Origin: Bog-532 sp963742865 | GTDB lineage: Bacteria; Actinomycetota; Actinomycetes; Streptosporangiales; Streptosporangiaceae | Direction: 5' to 3' | DNA: 64,000 nucleotides | Assembly: GCA_963742865.1 (NCBI GenBank) | Contig: CAVUNW010000010.1 | Location: forward strand, 5,310-69,309 | Part shown: piece after piece, positions 36,233 through 44,104 of the stretch | Layout of the letters: each line of letters starts with the position of its first letter | How positions within the stretch are numbered: the first letter of the stretch is position 1 | Program-made: the position numbers and the translations under genes | Notes under the pieces: model-generated | The model's input: the letters and a program-made list of their open reading frames with translations, nothing else | Database searches by the model: none | What the model was told of the DNA's origin: nothing

Positions 36233-36252
36233 AAGTCCTGAGCCCAGGACTT
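36233..36252. promoter_or_regulatory. Perfect palindrome upstream of the CBS gene
   Basis: AAGTCCTG-AGCC-CAGGACTT, arms of eight bases, 97 bases before the CBS start and 46 bases after the hisN stop. There is no T-run, and the loop is short with an AT-containing stem, which suits an operator as well as a weak terminator. Which one it is cannot be decided from sequence. Confidence 0.45.
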
Positions 36253-36297
36253 CCGCGGTCGTCACCGTCCTGACTATTTGTCCTGGTCAGGAACCTT

Positions 36298-37080
36298 TCA
36301 GTCTTTCAGCCGGGCCAGCACCTCGTCGTGCAGGTGGCCGTTGGTGGCCACGACGCTGCCGCCGTCGGGCGTCCGGGCGCCGCTGAGGTCGGTGAAGCGG
36401 CCGCCCGCCTCCTCCACGATGACCTGCAGCGCGGCGATGTCCCACAGCGAGACGTCCGGTTCGGCGGACACGTCGACCGCGCCCTCCGCGACCAGGACGT
36501 GCGACCAGAAGTCCCCGTAGGCACGGGACCGCCACACCGCGCGGTTGAGGCCGATAAAGGCGTCGAGCTTCCCGCGCTTCTCCCAGCCGCCCAGGCTGGA
36601 GTACGACATCGACGCGTCGGCGAGGCTGGTGACGCCCGACACCGCGCAGCGGGTCGCCTTCGTCAGGCCGCGCCCCGTCCACGCGCCACCCCCGGCGGCC
36701 GCCCACCAGCGCCGTCCGAGGGCCGGAGCGGACACCACGCCCACCACGACCTCATCCCCGTCCATCAGGCCGATCAGCGTGGCCCAGACCGGGACCCCCC
36801 GCACGAAGTTCTTGGTGCCGTCGATGGGATCGATCACCCAGCAGCGCGGGCCGTGCCCGCTCCGCCCGAACTCCTCACCGAGCACCGCGTCGCGGGGACG
36901 CGCCCGGCGCAGCACGTTACGCAGCGATTCCTCGGCCGCGCGGTCGGCATCGGTCACCGGGGTCAGGTCGGGCTTGGTCTCAACCTCGAGATTCAGCGCG
37001 CGGAAGCGCCGGTTAGTGATGTCATCGGCCGCGTCGGCGAGGACGTGCGCGAAACGCAGGTCATCGTCATAACGTGCCAC
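36298..37080 (-). CDS. hisN: Histidinol-phosphatase, inositol monophosphatase family
   Basis: 260 residues from GTG 37080. Metal-binding motifs of the family: DPVTDADRAAEE-like segment (LTPVTDADRAAEESLR), LGEEFGRSG with the first Glu, WVIDPIDGTKNFVRG (DPIDGT motif), and SLWDIAALQVIVEEAGG (WDxAA). This is the actinobacterial IMPase-type histidinol-phosphatase group, doing the penultimate step of histidine synthesis with Mg2+. The gene is found near rsgA and sigR in Streptomyces-like genomes, as here. A general inositol-phosphatase role is the alternative. Confidence 0.87.
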   Translation of the reverse strand: MARYDDDLRFAHVLADAADDITNRRFRALNLEVETKPDLTPVTDADRAAEESLRNVLRRARPRDAVLGEEFGRSGHGPRCWVIDPIDGTKNFVRGVPVWATLIGLMDGDEVVVGVVSAPALGRRWWAAAGGGAWTGRGLTKATRCAVSGVTSLADASMSYSSLGGWEKRGKLDAFIGLNRAVWRSRAYGDFWSHVLVAEGAVDVSAEPDVSLWDIAALQVIVEEAGGRFTDLSGARTPDGGSVVATNGHLHDEVLARLKD

Positions 37081-37155
37081 GCGCGAAACGGTACCGCGTC
37101 GGCGAGTCCGGTGACCAGGTGAGCGCCGGCGCGGCGCGGCAGGCACACTAGCAGC

Positions 37156-37494
37156 ATGGGCGATATCAGCCTCAGCAAGCCGGGGGATTCGGCGAGCCGA
37201 GCCGTGGCCGGGCGGCTGGACAGCGAGGAACAGCTCAGGCCGTTCGTCCAGGACGGCCGTATCACCGCGATGCCGGCCCGGCTGGCCAAGCGGCGGCTCC
37301 TGCTCGACTGTGTGGCGCAGGCGTTCGAACCGGGGCTCCGTTTCCCGGAAGCCGCGGTGGACGACGTGCTCAAGGTCCTGTGCGACGACTATGCGGCCCT
37401 GCGGCGGTATCTCGTGGACGAGGGCTTCCTGTCCCGGCAGGCCGGCGTGTACTGGCGCAGTGGCGGGACGGTCGACGTCCGGCCGGATTTGTAG
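37156..37494 (+). CDS. DUF2087-domain protein
   Basis: 112 residues. The DUF2087 domain covers most of it: FVQDGRITAMPARLAKRRLL, then FPEAAVDDVLKVLCDDYAAL and RRYLVDEGFLSRQAGVYWR. This domain is a winged-helix-like module, often the C-terminal part of ArsR-type regulators in other proteins; alone its function is unknown. Nucleic-acid binding is possible. It is divergent from hisN and convergent with rsgA, so it is a single-gene unit. Confidence 0.85.
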   Translation: MGDISLSKPGDSASRAVAGRLDSEEQLRPFVQDGRITAMPARLAKRRLLLDCVAQAFEPGLRFPEAAVDDVLKVLCDDYAALRRYLVDEGFLSRQAGVYWRSGGTVDVRPDL

Positions 37495-37514
37495 TCCAGC
37501 CGGATGTGAGGCCG

Positions 37515-38512
37515 CTAGGGCGTTTCGGTGCCCTCGCGGCTGCGCAGCAGGCGGCGCAGCGAGTCGAGCCGTGCCTGCGCGCCGTGTTCGCGGGCCCACT
37601 CGTCAAGTCCGCAATCGTCGCCGAGATGGTCGCAGCTGGGCGGGCAGTCGGCTGCGGGACCGGCCAGATCGGGAAAGGCCTCCACGACCCGCTGCGGGCT
37701 CACGTACCCCAGGCCGAAGCCGCGCACTCCGGGGGTGTCGATGATCCAGCCGCCGCCCGGCAGCCCGAGAGCCACCGCCGACGACGACGTATGCCGACCC
37801 CGGCCCGTCACCGGGTTCACGATCCCGACCACCCGCTCCGCGTCCGGGACCAGCGCGTTCACCAGCGTGGACTTGCCCACTCCGGACTGCCCGATCATCA
37901 CGCTGATCCTGCCGGACAGGGCCGCGCGCAGCCCTGCGATCTGGTCCTCGGTGAGCGGGCGCTGGGTGACCAGGCACCGCACGCCCAGCGGCTCGTAGAT
38001 GTCCAGTACCTCACGCGGCGAGGCGAGGTCGGCCTTGGTCAGGCACAGCAGCGGGCTGATGCCGGCGTCGTACGCGGCGACCAGGCACCGGTCGACGAAC
38101 CGGAGGTGGGGGCCGGCTGCGCCAGCGAGCAGACGATCACCAGCTGCTCGGCGTTGGCGACGATGACGCGCTCCACCGGATCGGTGTCGTCGGGCGACCG
38201 TCGCAGGGCCGAGGTGCGCGGCTGGACCCGGACGATGCGCGCGAGCGTTCCCTCGTGGCCGGAGGCATCGCCGGCCAGCACGACCCGGTCGCCGACCACC
38301 ACGCTCCGGTGGCCCAGTTCGCGCGCCTTCATCGCGGTCACGACCCGGCCGTCGGTCAGGGTGCCGTACCGGCCCCGGTCGACGCTGACGACGAACCCTT
38401 CGGGGGCACCCTCGTGAGCCGGCCGCTGCCGGGTGCGCGGCCGGGTGCCCCGGCCCGGGCGCACCCGCACGTCGTCCTCATCGAGGCCCGTGTGGGCCGG
38501 GCGTCGGCTCAG
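37515..38512 (-). pseudogene. rsgA: Ribosome small-subunit GTPase RsgA, frameshifted
   Basis: Circularly permuted GTPase of 30S subunit maturation. The N-terminal OB-fold part (RVRPGRGTRPRTRQRPAHEG, then GDRVVLAGDASG and VIVANAEQLVIVCSLAQPAP) is in one frame. Near 38110 coding moves to another frame: the LTKAD G4 motif, then G1 GQSGVGKSTLVNAL, G3 DTPGVRGFGL, and the zinc-binding CPPSCDHLGDDCGLDEWARE to the stop at 37515. The start is uncertain: CTG 38512 after GGGAGGCGG, or GTG 38470. All motifs are intact, and a broken rsgA would slow growth, so a sequencing indel is likely. Confidence 0.83.
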
Positions 38513-38804
38513 GATTCCGCCTCCCGCCGTGCCGTCTCGGATCGCATACCGTGAGGGTAACGGCTCGGCGGACAGTGCCCTCAGGGACGGCCGGGATCCC
38601 GTGTCCGCCCGGATCGGCCGGATGGGGGCCCGGCGGTGCCCCGTCCGCTTTCGAGGGCGGCCGGCTCGCGGCCGGAAACCGGGTTTGCGGGCCGCGAATT
38701 CGGTCACAAAACGTGCTCCTGGTTTGGCGGACGGCCATTGCGGTTATGAATTCGCTCATTCCGCCTCGTGTGACAGTTCCCACTTACGTATCAGGATTTG
38801 GGGT

Positions 38805-39596
38805 ATGTGCGGCCGATTCGTTTCCTCGCGGCAGCGCCAGGAACTCATTGATGAGTTCCTGGTGGAACGCGACCAGGTGGCCAGGGATCGTGCCCCTGAT
38901 TACAACGTGGCCCCGACCGACCCCATTTACGCGGTGCTGACCCGGGCTGGCCGCGAGGGCCGTGACGGGCCGCCCGCCCGCGAACTGCACCTGGTGCGGT
39001 GGGGACTCGTGCCCTCGTGGGCCAAGGACCAGTCCAGGGGCGCGCGCCTGATCAACGCGCGTGCGGAGACCGTCGCGGTCAAGCCCTCGTTCCGGAGTGC
39101 CTTCGCCCGCCGGCGGTGCCTGATTCCCGCCGACGGCTACTACGAATGGCGCGCGCTCGGCGGCCGCGAGCACGGGCGCCCCCGCAAGCAGCCGTATTTC
39201 ATCCACCGGGCGGACGGCCGGGGCATGGCGTTCGCCGGGATCTACGAGCTGTGGCGGGACGCGGCGCTTCCCGATGATCATCCTGCGGCCCGGCTGTGGA
39301 CCGCGGCCATTATCACCACGCGCGCGACGGACGACGTCGGCTGGGTCCACGACCGGATGCCGATGGTGGTCAGCCCGGGCCACTGGGACGAGTGGCTGGA
39401 CCCCGCCACCGGAGATCGGGACAGCCTGCTCAGGGCGATTACCCCGGCCACCTCCGATGATCTTGAAACCCGGCCGGTATCGACCGCCGTCAACTCGGTG
39501 GCCAACGACGGCCCGGACCTTATTACCCCGCTGGCCACCGCGGATGAGCCCGGGAATGCCCCGCTGGCCGCCGGTAGCCGGCCCGGGGAAGCGTGA
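38805..39596 (+). CDS. SRAP (HMCES/YedK-type) DNA-protein crosslink protein
   Basis: 263 residues. The invariant start MCGRF gives the Cys 2 that, after Met removal, forms a thiazolidine link with abasic sites in single-stranded DNA. Other SRAP motifs: YNVAPTDPIYAVL, RWGLVPSWAKD, LINARAETVAVKPSF, CLIPADGYYEW with the catalytic Glu, and VHDRMPMVV with the conserved His. The protein shields abasic sites during replication and is self-reversing. In M. tuberculosis the orthologue (Rv3226c) is next to aroA and rsgA; here rsgA is adjacent but aroA is missing. Confidence 0.92.
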   Translation: MCGRFVSSRQRQELIDEFLVERDQVARDRAPDYNVAPTDPIYAVLTRAGREGRDGPPARELHLVRWGLVPSWAKDQSRGARLINARAETVAVKPSFRSAFARRRCLIPADGYYEWRALGGREHGRPRKQPYFIHRADGRGMAFAGIYELWRDAALPDDHPAARLWTAAIITTRATDDVGWVHDRMPMVVSPGHWDEWLDPATGDRDSLLRAITPATSDDLETRPVSTAVNSVANDGPDLITPLATADEPGNAPLAAGSRPGEA

Positions 39597-39637
39597 TAGC
39601 CCCGCCACAGCGCGGGCGGACAGGAGGCAATGCCGCC

Positions 39638-39988
39638 GTGGATACCGCAGTGACGCGTAAGCGCCTGGAGGAAATGCTCGATGGCCTGGATCGGTCGATC
39701 GCGGTTCTCAAGGGCGAAAGCCCGGCGCCGGGCGAAAGCCAGGCCAACTCCTACGATCCCGCCGACGCCGGTGCCAACCTGTCCGAGACCGACCGGACCG
39801 AGGCGGTGCTGCATTCCGCGCAGCGGCAGCGGGGAAAGGTGGAGGCCGCGCTGCGCCGCATGAACGAGGGCACCTACGGCCAATGCGTTGACTGCGGTAA
39901 GCCGGTACCGGAGGGCCGCCTGGAGGCCCGGCCGGACGCGTCCCGGTGTGTGGCCTGCCAGGGCAAGCACGACCGCCTGCGGCGCTGA
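39638..39988 (+). CDS. DksA/TraR-type C4 zinc-finger protein
   Basis: 116 residues from GTG 39638, 10 bases after AGGAGG; an ATG at 39630 is out of frame. A coiled-coil-like N-terminal half (RKRLEEMLDGLDRSIAVLKG) contains DPADAGANLSETDRTEAVL, followed by GTYGQCVDCGKPVPEGRLEA and SRCVACQGKHDR, a four-Cys zinc finger (C-x2-C...C-x2-C). This is the DksA/TraR fold, which can enter the RNA polymerase secondary channel; actinobacterial small versions are little studied. It starts 41 bases after the SRAP gene stop and may share its transcript. Confidence 0.88.
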   Translation: MDTAVTRKRLEEMLDGLDRSIAVLKGESPAPGESQANSYDPADAGANLSETDRTEAVLHSAQRQRGKVEAALRRMNEGTYGQCVDCGKPVPEGRLEARPDASRCVACQGKHDRLRR

Positions 39989-39993
39989 CCCGG

Positions 39994-40860
39994 TTACCCG
40001 GAGCGCGGCACCCGCTTACGGGCCGAGACGACGAGCTGCACGCCCACGGATTCGTCGGGCTGCATTGTCAGCTCGGCCTCGACCAGGCGCGGCAGGCACG
40101 TGGGGTCTCGCCGCAGCACGTGCGCGACCGTCGACGGGGAGAACACGGTGCGCGGGCGGATCCACATCACGGTCAGCCCGGCGTCCTCGAATAGCTCGCG
40201 CAGCTGCTCCGCGCCGAAGCACCGGGTGATCGTGCCGTCCGGCCACGGGACGAGCACCACCTCGGCGTGCGGCAGATCGGTGAGCTCGGCCCAGTGCCGC
40301 TGCTCGGCGAGCAGTGCCATCCCTAGCACCAGCGAGTCGACGCAGGCCAGGACGCGCCCGGCGGGCCGCAGGACCCGGGCGATGTCGGTGATCAGGTTCT
40401 CCGCGGCGAGCTGCCGGGACAGGGTCCGGTCTTCCGCGATCAGCCCGTCTGCGCACCCGTCACGCAGGAACGACAGGCTGCCCGGGTCGGCGGCTACCCG
40501 GACCAGATGACCCGGTCCGGGCCGCATCGGAACCGTGAAGGCGGGACCGAGCAGGTCACCGGGCGGGCCGGGTGCCGCCGCCGCGTCGGTCACGCGCAGC
40601 ACCGTATGGCCGGCCGCAGCGGTGATCTCCGCAGCGTGCGCCCGCGGTCCCGAGATGTCGACGATTAGGCGGCTCTCCCGCGGTAGCCAGGACGCGAGCT
40701 GCGCCTCGGCCACCGCCTGGTGAAAGTGCCAGTACGGCGACAGCGATCCGGGATCGCCGACGGCCGTGGCGCTGGCCGAAGGCCTCACCGTGACTCCTGC
40801 CGTGGCTGCGGCGCCCCTCGCCGCGCGGATTTGGTCTCTATGTTCCCCGCCCGGGGCCAT
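39994..40860 (-). CDS. Putative class I SAM-dependent methyltransferase
   Basis: 288 residues, possibly beginning at a later GTG (VTVRPSASATAV). The fold reads as a Rossmann-like methyltransferase with a degenerate glycine-rich loop: ESRLIVDISGPRAHAAEITA, an acidic strand HTVLRVTDAA, DGLIAEDRTLSRQLAAENLI, and VLRPAGRVLACVDSLVLG, which is typical after motif III. The C-terminal part (FGAEQLRELFEDAGLTVMWI) is also common in these enzymes. Because the GxGxG loop is not clear, activity is uncertain. It converges with the zinc-finger gene and is divergent from sigR. Confidence 0.62.
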   Translation of the reverse strand: MAPGGEHRDQIRAARGAAATAGVTVRPSASATAVGDPGSLSPYWHFHQAVAEAQLASWLPRESRLIVDISGPRAHAAEITAAAGHTVLRVTDAAAAPGPPGDLLGPAFTVPMRPGPGHLVRVAADPGSLSFLRDGCADGLIAEDRTLSRQLAAENLITDIARVLRPAGRVLACVDSLVLGMALLAEQRHWAELTDLPHAEVVLVPWPDGTITRCFGAEQLRELFEDAGLTVMWIRPRTVFSPSTVAHVLRRDPTCLPRLVEAELTMQPDESVGVQLVVSARKRVPRSG

Positions 40861-40897
40861 TCCTCACCTGCCCGGCGAAGCTCGTCGGCGCGAGAAC

Positions 40898-40923
40898 GGA
40901 ATGACGGCGGCCAGTGCCGTGTT
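40898..40923 (+). promoter_or_regulatory. Predicted SigR-type promoter upstream of sigR
   Basis: GGAAT at 40898-40902, an 18-base spacer, and GTT at 40921-40923. This matches the known SigR/SigH consensus GGGAAT-N18-GTT (CGGAAT here), including exact spacing. It lies about 155 bases before the sigR start and points toward sigR. Autoregulation through such a promoter is established for SigR of Streptomyces coelicolor and SigH of M. tuberculosis. Confidence 0.7.
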
Positions 40924-41076
40924 CTAGCGCACATGCCAGTAGCTTGTGGCGCTCGTCCTTCCAGCTTCGCCAGCGGTCAGGTGACCGCCTGGAAAGGCGG
41001 CATAGGGGCCCTGCGAACAGACCCGGGACAGCGCGGCCATGTATCCTCCCGGCCATACGGTCTTCACGGATCGGCC

Positions 41077-41736
41077 ATGGTTTATCCCGAGGAGGTGGGT
41101 CCCGTCCCGGAGACACTTGAGCAGCGTGATGAACGGTTTGAGCAAGATGTTCTGCCGTACCTGGATCAGCTGTACTCCGCCGGGCTCCGCATGACCCGTA
41201 ACCCGGCGGACGCCGAGGACCTCGTGCAGGAGACGTTCGCCAAGGCGTACGCCTCCTTCCATCAGTTCCAGCCGGGCACGAACCTCAAGGCGTGGCTGTT
41301 CCGCATCCTGACCAACACCTTCATCAACACCTACCGGAAGCGGCAGCGGGAACCGCAGCGCTCCGGTGCGGAAGAGGTGGAGGACTGGCAGCTCGCCCGG
41401 GCGGCCGGGCACACCTCCGGCGGCCTGAAGTCCGCCGAGGCCGAGGCGCTGGAGCGGCTCCCCGACTCTGACATCAAGCGGGCTCTGCAGGCGCTGCCGG
41501 AAGAGTTCCGCATCGCGGTCTACCTGGCCGACGTGGAAGGTTTCGCGTACAAGGAGATCGCCGACATCATGGGAACGCCGATCGGCACGGTGATGTCGCG
41601 CCTGCACCGGGGGCGCCGGCAGTTGCGTGACATGCTCCAGGACTACGCGGCCGAGCGCGGCCTGGTCCGGTCGGGGTCCGGATCTGACTCCGTGGCGTCG
41701 GCCGCGGGCAGCGAGCCCGGGGAGGAATCCCAATGA
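41077..41736 (+). CDS. sigR: Redox-responsive ECF sigma factor SigR
   Basis: 219 residues. Region 2: ADAEDLVQETFAKAYASFHQ and GTNLKAWLFRILTNTFINTY; region 4: LQALPEEFRIAVYLADVEGF and YKEIADIMGTPIGTVMSRLH followed by RGRRQLRDML. These are the exact signatures of SigR/SigH, the thiol-stress sigma factor controlling thioredoxin and mycothiol genes. ATG 41077 has only a weak ribosome site; S. coelicolor SigR also has long and short isoforms, so an upstream start under stress is possible. It overlaps rsrA (ATGA, 41733-41736), its anti-sigma factor. Confidence 0.93.
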   Translation: MVYPEEVGPVPETLEQRDERFEQDVLPYLDQLYSAGLRMTRNPADAEDLVQETFAKAYASFHQFQPGTNLKAWLFRILTNTFINTYRKRQREPQRSGAEEVEDWQLARAAGHTSGGLKSAEAEALERLPDSDIKRALQALPEEFRIAVYLADVEGFAYKEIADIMGTPIGTVMSRLHRGRRQLRDMLQDYAAERGLVRSGSGSDSVASAAGSEPGEESQ

Positions 41737-41999
41737 GCTGCGGCAAGCCGCACGAGGTGCCGTGTACCGAGGTCCTGGACCGGATCTACGCCTACCTGGA
41801 TGGCGAGCTGGACGACGCCGACTGCTCCAAGGTGCGCCAGCATCTCGACGAGTGCGGGCCCTGCCTGCGTGAGTACGGGCTGGAAGACGCGGTGAAGCGG
41901 CTGGTGCGCAAGCACTGCGGATGTGATCCGGCCCCCGCCGAGCTGCGCGCCAAGGTCCTCGTCCGCATCCAGGAAGTGCGCGCCCGCATCGAGTTCTGA
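41733..41999 (+). CDS. rsrA: Mycothiol-system anti-sigma factor RsrA
   Basis: 88 residues with the zinc-binding anti-sigma motif KVRQHLDECGPCLREYG (H-x3-C-x2-C) and additional Cys in CGKPHEVPC and KHCGC. In the reduced state it binds zinc and SigR; disulfide stress forms a Cys-Cys trigger bond, releases zinc and frees SigR. The N-terminal Cys at residues 3 and 11 and the CxxC match RsrA/RshA. Its position directly after sigR with overlapping codons confirms the assignment. Confidence 0.93.
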   Translation: MSCGKPHEVPCTEVLDRIYAYLDGELDDADCSKVRQHLDECGPCLREYGLEDAVKRLVRKHCGCDPAPAELRAKVLVRIQEVRARIEF

Positions 42000-42136
42000 C
42001 CGCTTATGATTCCCGGCATGATTGCGCCCCGTGATTGCGCCCCCTGATTTCTCTGGGCGATTCAACCTTCACGATTTGCTCACGATGAACTTTGGGCCTA
42101 CGCGAATCATGGTCGCCAGGTTACTCTGGGTTCCTG

Positions 42137-42352
42137 GTGCCGCGCCGCATAATCCGGGCCGTCAACGCCTTCGACGACCTCGTGGGCAATTCCGCCGACC
42201 CGGCGCGGGCCGCCGCGGTGGTCGACCGGCTCCGGCTGGACGCCAGCGCCGAGTACGACCGGGACGTCGTCGCCGCGCTCGGCCGCATCATCTCCCGGCG
42301 GTCGATGCTCCCGCGTGAGCGAGCCGGCCGTGAGCGAGCCGCCCATCAGTGA
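42137..42352 (+). pseudogene. Small frame resembling an HD-GYP C-terminus
   Basis: 71 codons from GTG 42137. The peptide RRIIRAVNAFDDLVGNSADP and then AEYDRDVVAALGRII resembles the last 50 residues of HD-GYP phosphohydrolases (x-I-x-AVxDAFDxL ... FDPxVVxAL). The catalytic HD part is missing, so this is a remnant or a chance resemblance. It lies between rsrA and the biotin carboxylase gene. The remaining flanks (42000-42136 and 42353-42415) show no gene. Confidence 0.35.
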
Positions 42353-42389
42353 GCTGGCCGTCAGTGAGCTGGCCGTCAGTGAGCAGGCA
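42315..42389 (+). repeat. 15-base tandem repeat before the biotin carboxylase gene
   Basis: Five units of 15 bases: GTGAGCGAGCCGGCC, GTGAGCGAGCCGCCC, ATCAGTGAGCTGGCC, GTCAGTGAGCTGGCC, GTCAGTGAGCAGGCA. One frame would read SEPAV, SEPPI, SELAV, SELAV, SEQAP, but it leads into the next gene out of frame. It ends 26 bases before the biotin carboxylase start, so it may shape its leader. Confidence 0.85.
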
Positions 42390-42415
42390 CCACCTGACGG
42401 GCCTATGCTGCTCAG

Positions 42416-43756
42416 GTGCCTGACTCAGTACTGGTGGCGAACCGGGGCGAGATCGCCCGGCGCGTCATCCGCACCGCGCGCCGGATGGGCATCACGACCA
42501 TCGCCGTCTACTCCGCGGCCGACGAGGACCTCCCGTACGTGCGGGAGGCCGATCACGCCGTCCTGCTCGGTCCCGCCCCGCCCGCGCAGAGCTACCTGGA
42601 CGCCGGGGCCATCCTCCGGGCCGCCCGCGAATCCGGGGCCAGCGCCATCCATCCCGGCTACGGCTTTCTGGCCGAGCGGGGCGACTTCGCGCGCCAGGTC
42701 ATCGCGGCCGGACTGACCTGGATCGGGCCGTCCCCGGAGGCCATCGAGCAGATGGGCGACAAGATCCGGGCCCGCAACCTGATGGCCGCGGCGGGCGTCC
42801 CGGTCTCCCCGGGCAGCACCGAGCCCGTCCAGGACTGCGACACCGCCGTGGCCGAGGCGAAACGGATTGGCTACCCGGTCATGGTCAAGGCGGCCGGCGG
42901 TGGCGGTGGCATCGGGATGAGCGCGGCCGCCGGCGAGGCCGAACTGCGGGCCGCGTTCGCGACGGCCCAGTCCCGCGCGATGCGCTTCTTCGCCTCTCCG
43001 GACATCCTCATCGAGCGCTACGTCACCCGCGCCCGGCACGTGGAAGTGCAGATCCTGGGGCTGGCCGACGGCCGGGTCATCGCGCTCGGCGAGCGGGACT
43101 GCTCGGTGCAGCGCCGGCACCAGAAGGTCGCGGAGGAGACACCGTCCCCTGGTGTCGGCCCGGACCTGCGGGCGCGCATGCTGGCGGCGGCCGTGCGGGC
43201 CGGCGAGGCGGTCGGGTACCGGGGCGCCGGCACGGTCGAATGCCTGGTCGACGCGGACGCCGGGGATTTCATCTTCCTCGAGATGAACACCCGGCTCCAG
43301 GTCGAGCACCCGGTCACCGAACTGGTGACCGGCATCGACCTGGTCGAGCAGCAGTTCCTGATCGCGGCCGGCCAGGGCATCTCGTTCGATCCGGGGGCCG
43401 TCCCGGCCCGCGGCCACGCGATCGAGCTGCGCGTGTACGCCGAGGATCCGGTGCGTTTCCTGCCCTCGCCGGGCCGGATCACCGAGTGGGCGGAGCCGTC
43501 GGGTGAGGGCATCCGGGTGGATGCGGGCTACGTCGCGGGCAACACCGTGACGCCGTTCTACGACCCGCTGCTGGCCAAGCTGTGCGCGTACGGGGCCAGC
43601 CGGGCCGAGGCGGTGGCGCGGGCCCGGGACGCGGTGACGATGTTCCGCATCGCCGGCCTGAAGACCAACCTGGCCTTTCACGCCGACCTGCTGACCAGCC
43701 CCGAGTTCGCCAGCGGCGACTACGACACGTCTCTGGTGGCCCGGCTGCGGCCCTGA
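42416..43756 (+). CDS. Biotin carboxylase subunit of an acyl-CoA carboxylase
   Basis: 446 residues from GTG 42416. N-terminal domain SVLVANRGEIARRVIRTARR, then SAIHPGYGFLAERGDFA; ATP grasp with glycine loop MVKAAGGGGGIGMSAAAG, RHVEVQILGLADG, LGERDCSVQRRHQKVAEETP and the catalytic stretch FLEMNTRLQVEHPVTELVTG. It is a stand-alone AccC-type protein without a fused biotin domain; the small biotinyl carrier gene 80 bases downstream could supply the carrier. It carboxylates biotin with bicarbonate and ATP. The carboxyltransferase is not in the window. Confidence 0.9.
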   Translation: MPDSVLVANRGEIARRVIRTARRMGITTIAVYSAADEDLPYVREADHAVLLGPAPPAQSYLDAGAILRAARESGASAIHPGYGFLAERGDFARQVIAAGLTWIGPSPEAIEQMGDKIRARNLMAAAGVPVSPGSTEPVQDCDTAVAEAKRIGYPVMVKAAGGGGGIGMSAAAGEAELRAAFATAQSRAMRFFASPDILIERYVTRARHVEVQILGLADGRVIALGERDCSVQRRHQKVAEETPSPGVGPDLRARMLAAAVRAGEAVGYRGAGTVECLVDADAGDFIFLEMNTRLQVEHPVTELVTGIDLVEQQFLIAAGQGISFDPGAVPARGHAIELRVYAEDPVRFLPSPGRITEWAEPSGEGIRVDAGYVAGNTVTPFYDPLLAKLCAYGASRAEAVARARDAVTMFRIAGLKTNLAFHADLLTSPEFASGDYDTSLVARLRP

Positions 43757-43837
43757 TCATGGTGCCTGGACGGGCACGTGGACAATGGACAGGCACCGGG
43801 GCCGGCGGCGGCGCCCGGGCGAGGAAGGGAGCAGCCG

Positions 43838-44050
43838 GTGGCGGAGGTCCGAGCGGAGATGGTCGCGAACGTCTGGAAGGTGGTCGCGGCGGAGGGCCAG
43901 CAGGTCGATGCCGGTGACACCCTGGTCATCCTGGAGTCGATGAAGATGGAGATCCCGGTCCTGGCGGAGGAGCCGGGCACCGTATCCAAGCTGCACGTGG
44001 CCGAGGGCGACGTGGTGCAGGAGGGCGACCTCATCGCGGTGCTGGCCTGA
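43838..44050 (+). CDS. Small biotinyl/lipoyl carrier protein (TB7.3-like)
   Basis: 70 residues from GTG 43838, after the GAGGAAGGGA ribosome site. The whole protein is one biotinyl domain: VRAEMVANVWKVVAAEGQQV, then the biotinylation site LVILESMKMEIPVLAE with its Lys, and GTVSKLHVAEGDVVQEGDL. Length and sequence match M. tuberculosis TB7.3 (Rv3221c), encoded beside pdtaS, whiB1 and rshA, genes also nearby here. Probably the carrier for the preceding biotin carboxylase. Confidence 0.9.
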   Translation: MAEVRAEMVANVWKVVAAEGQQVDAGDTLVILESMKMEIPVLAEEPGTVSKLHVAEGDVVQEGDLIAVLA

Positions 44051-44104
44051 GGTACCCGGCCGGCCCGCGTCCGGACGGCCCAAGCGCCCGGACGGCGTTG
44101 GCGC

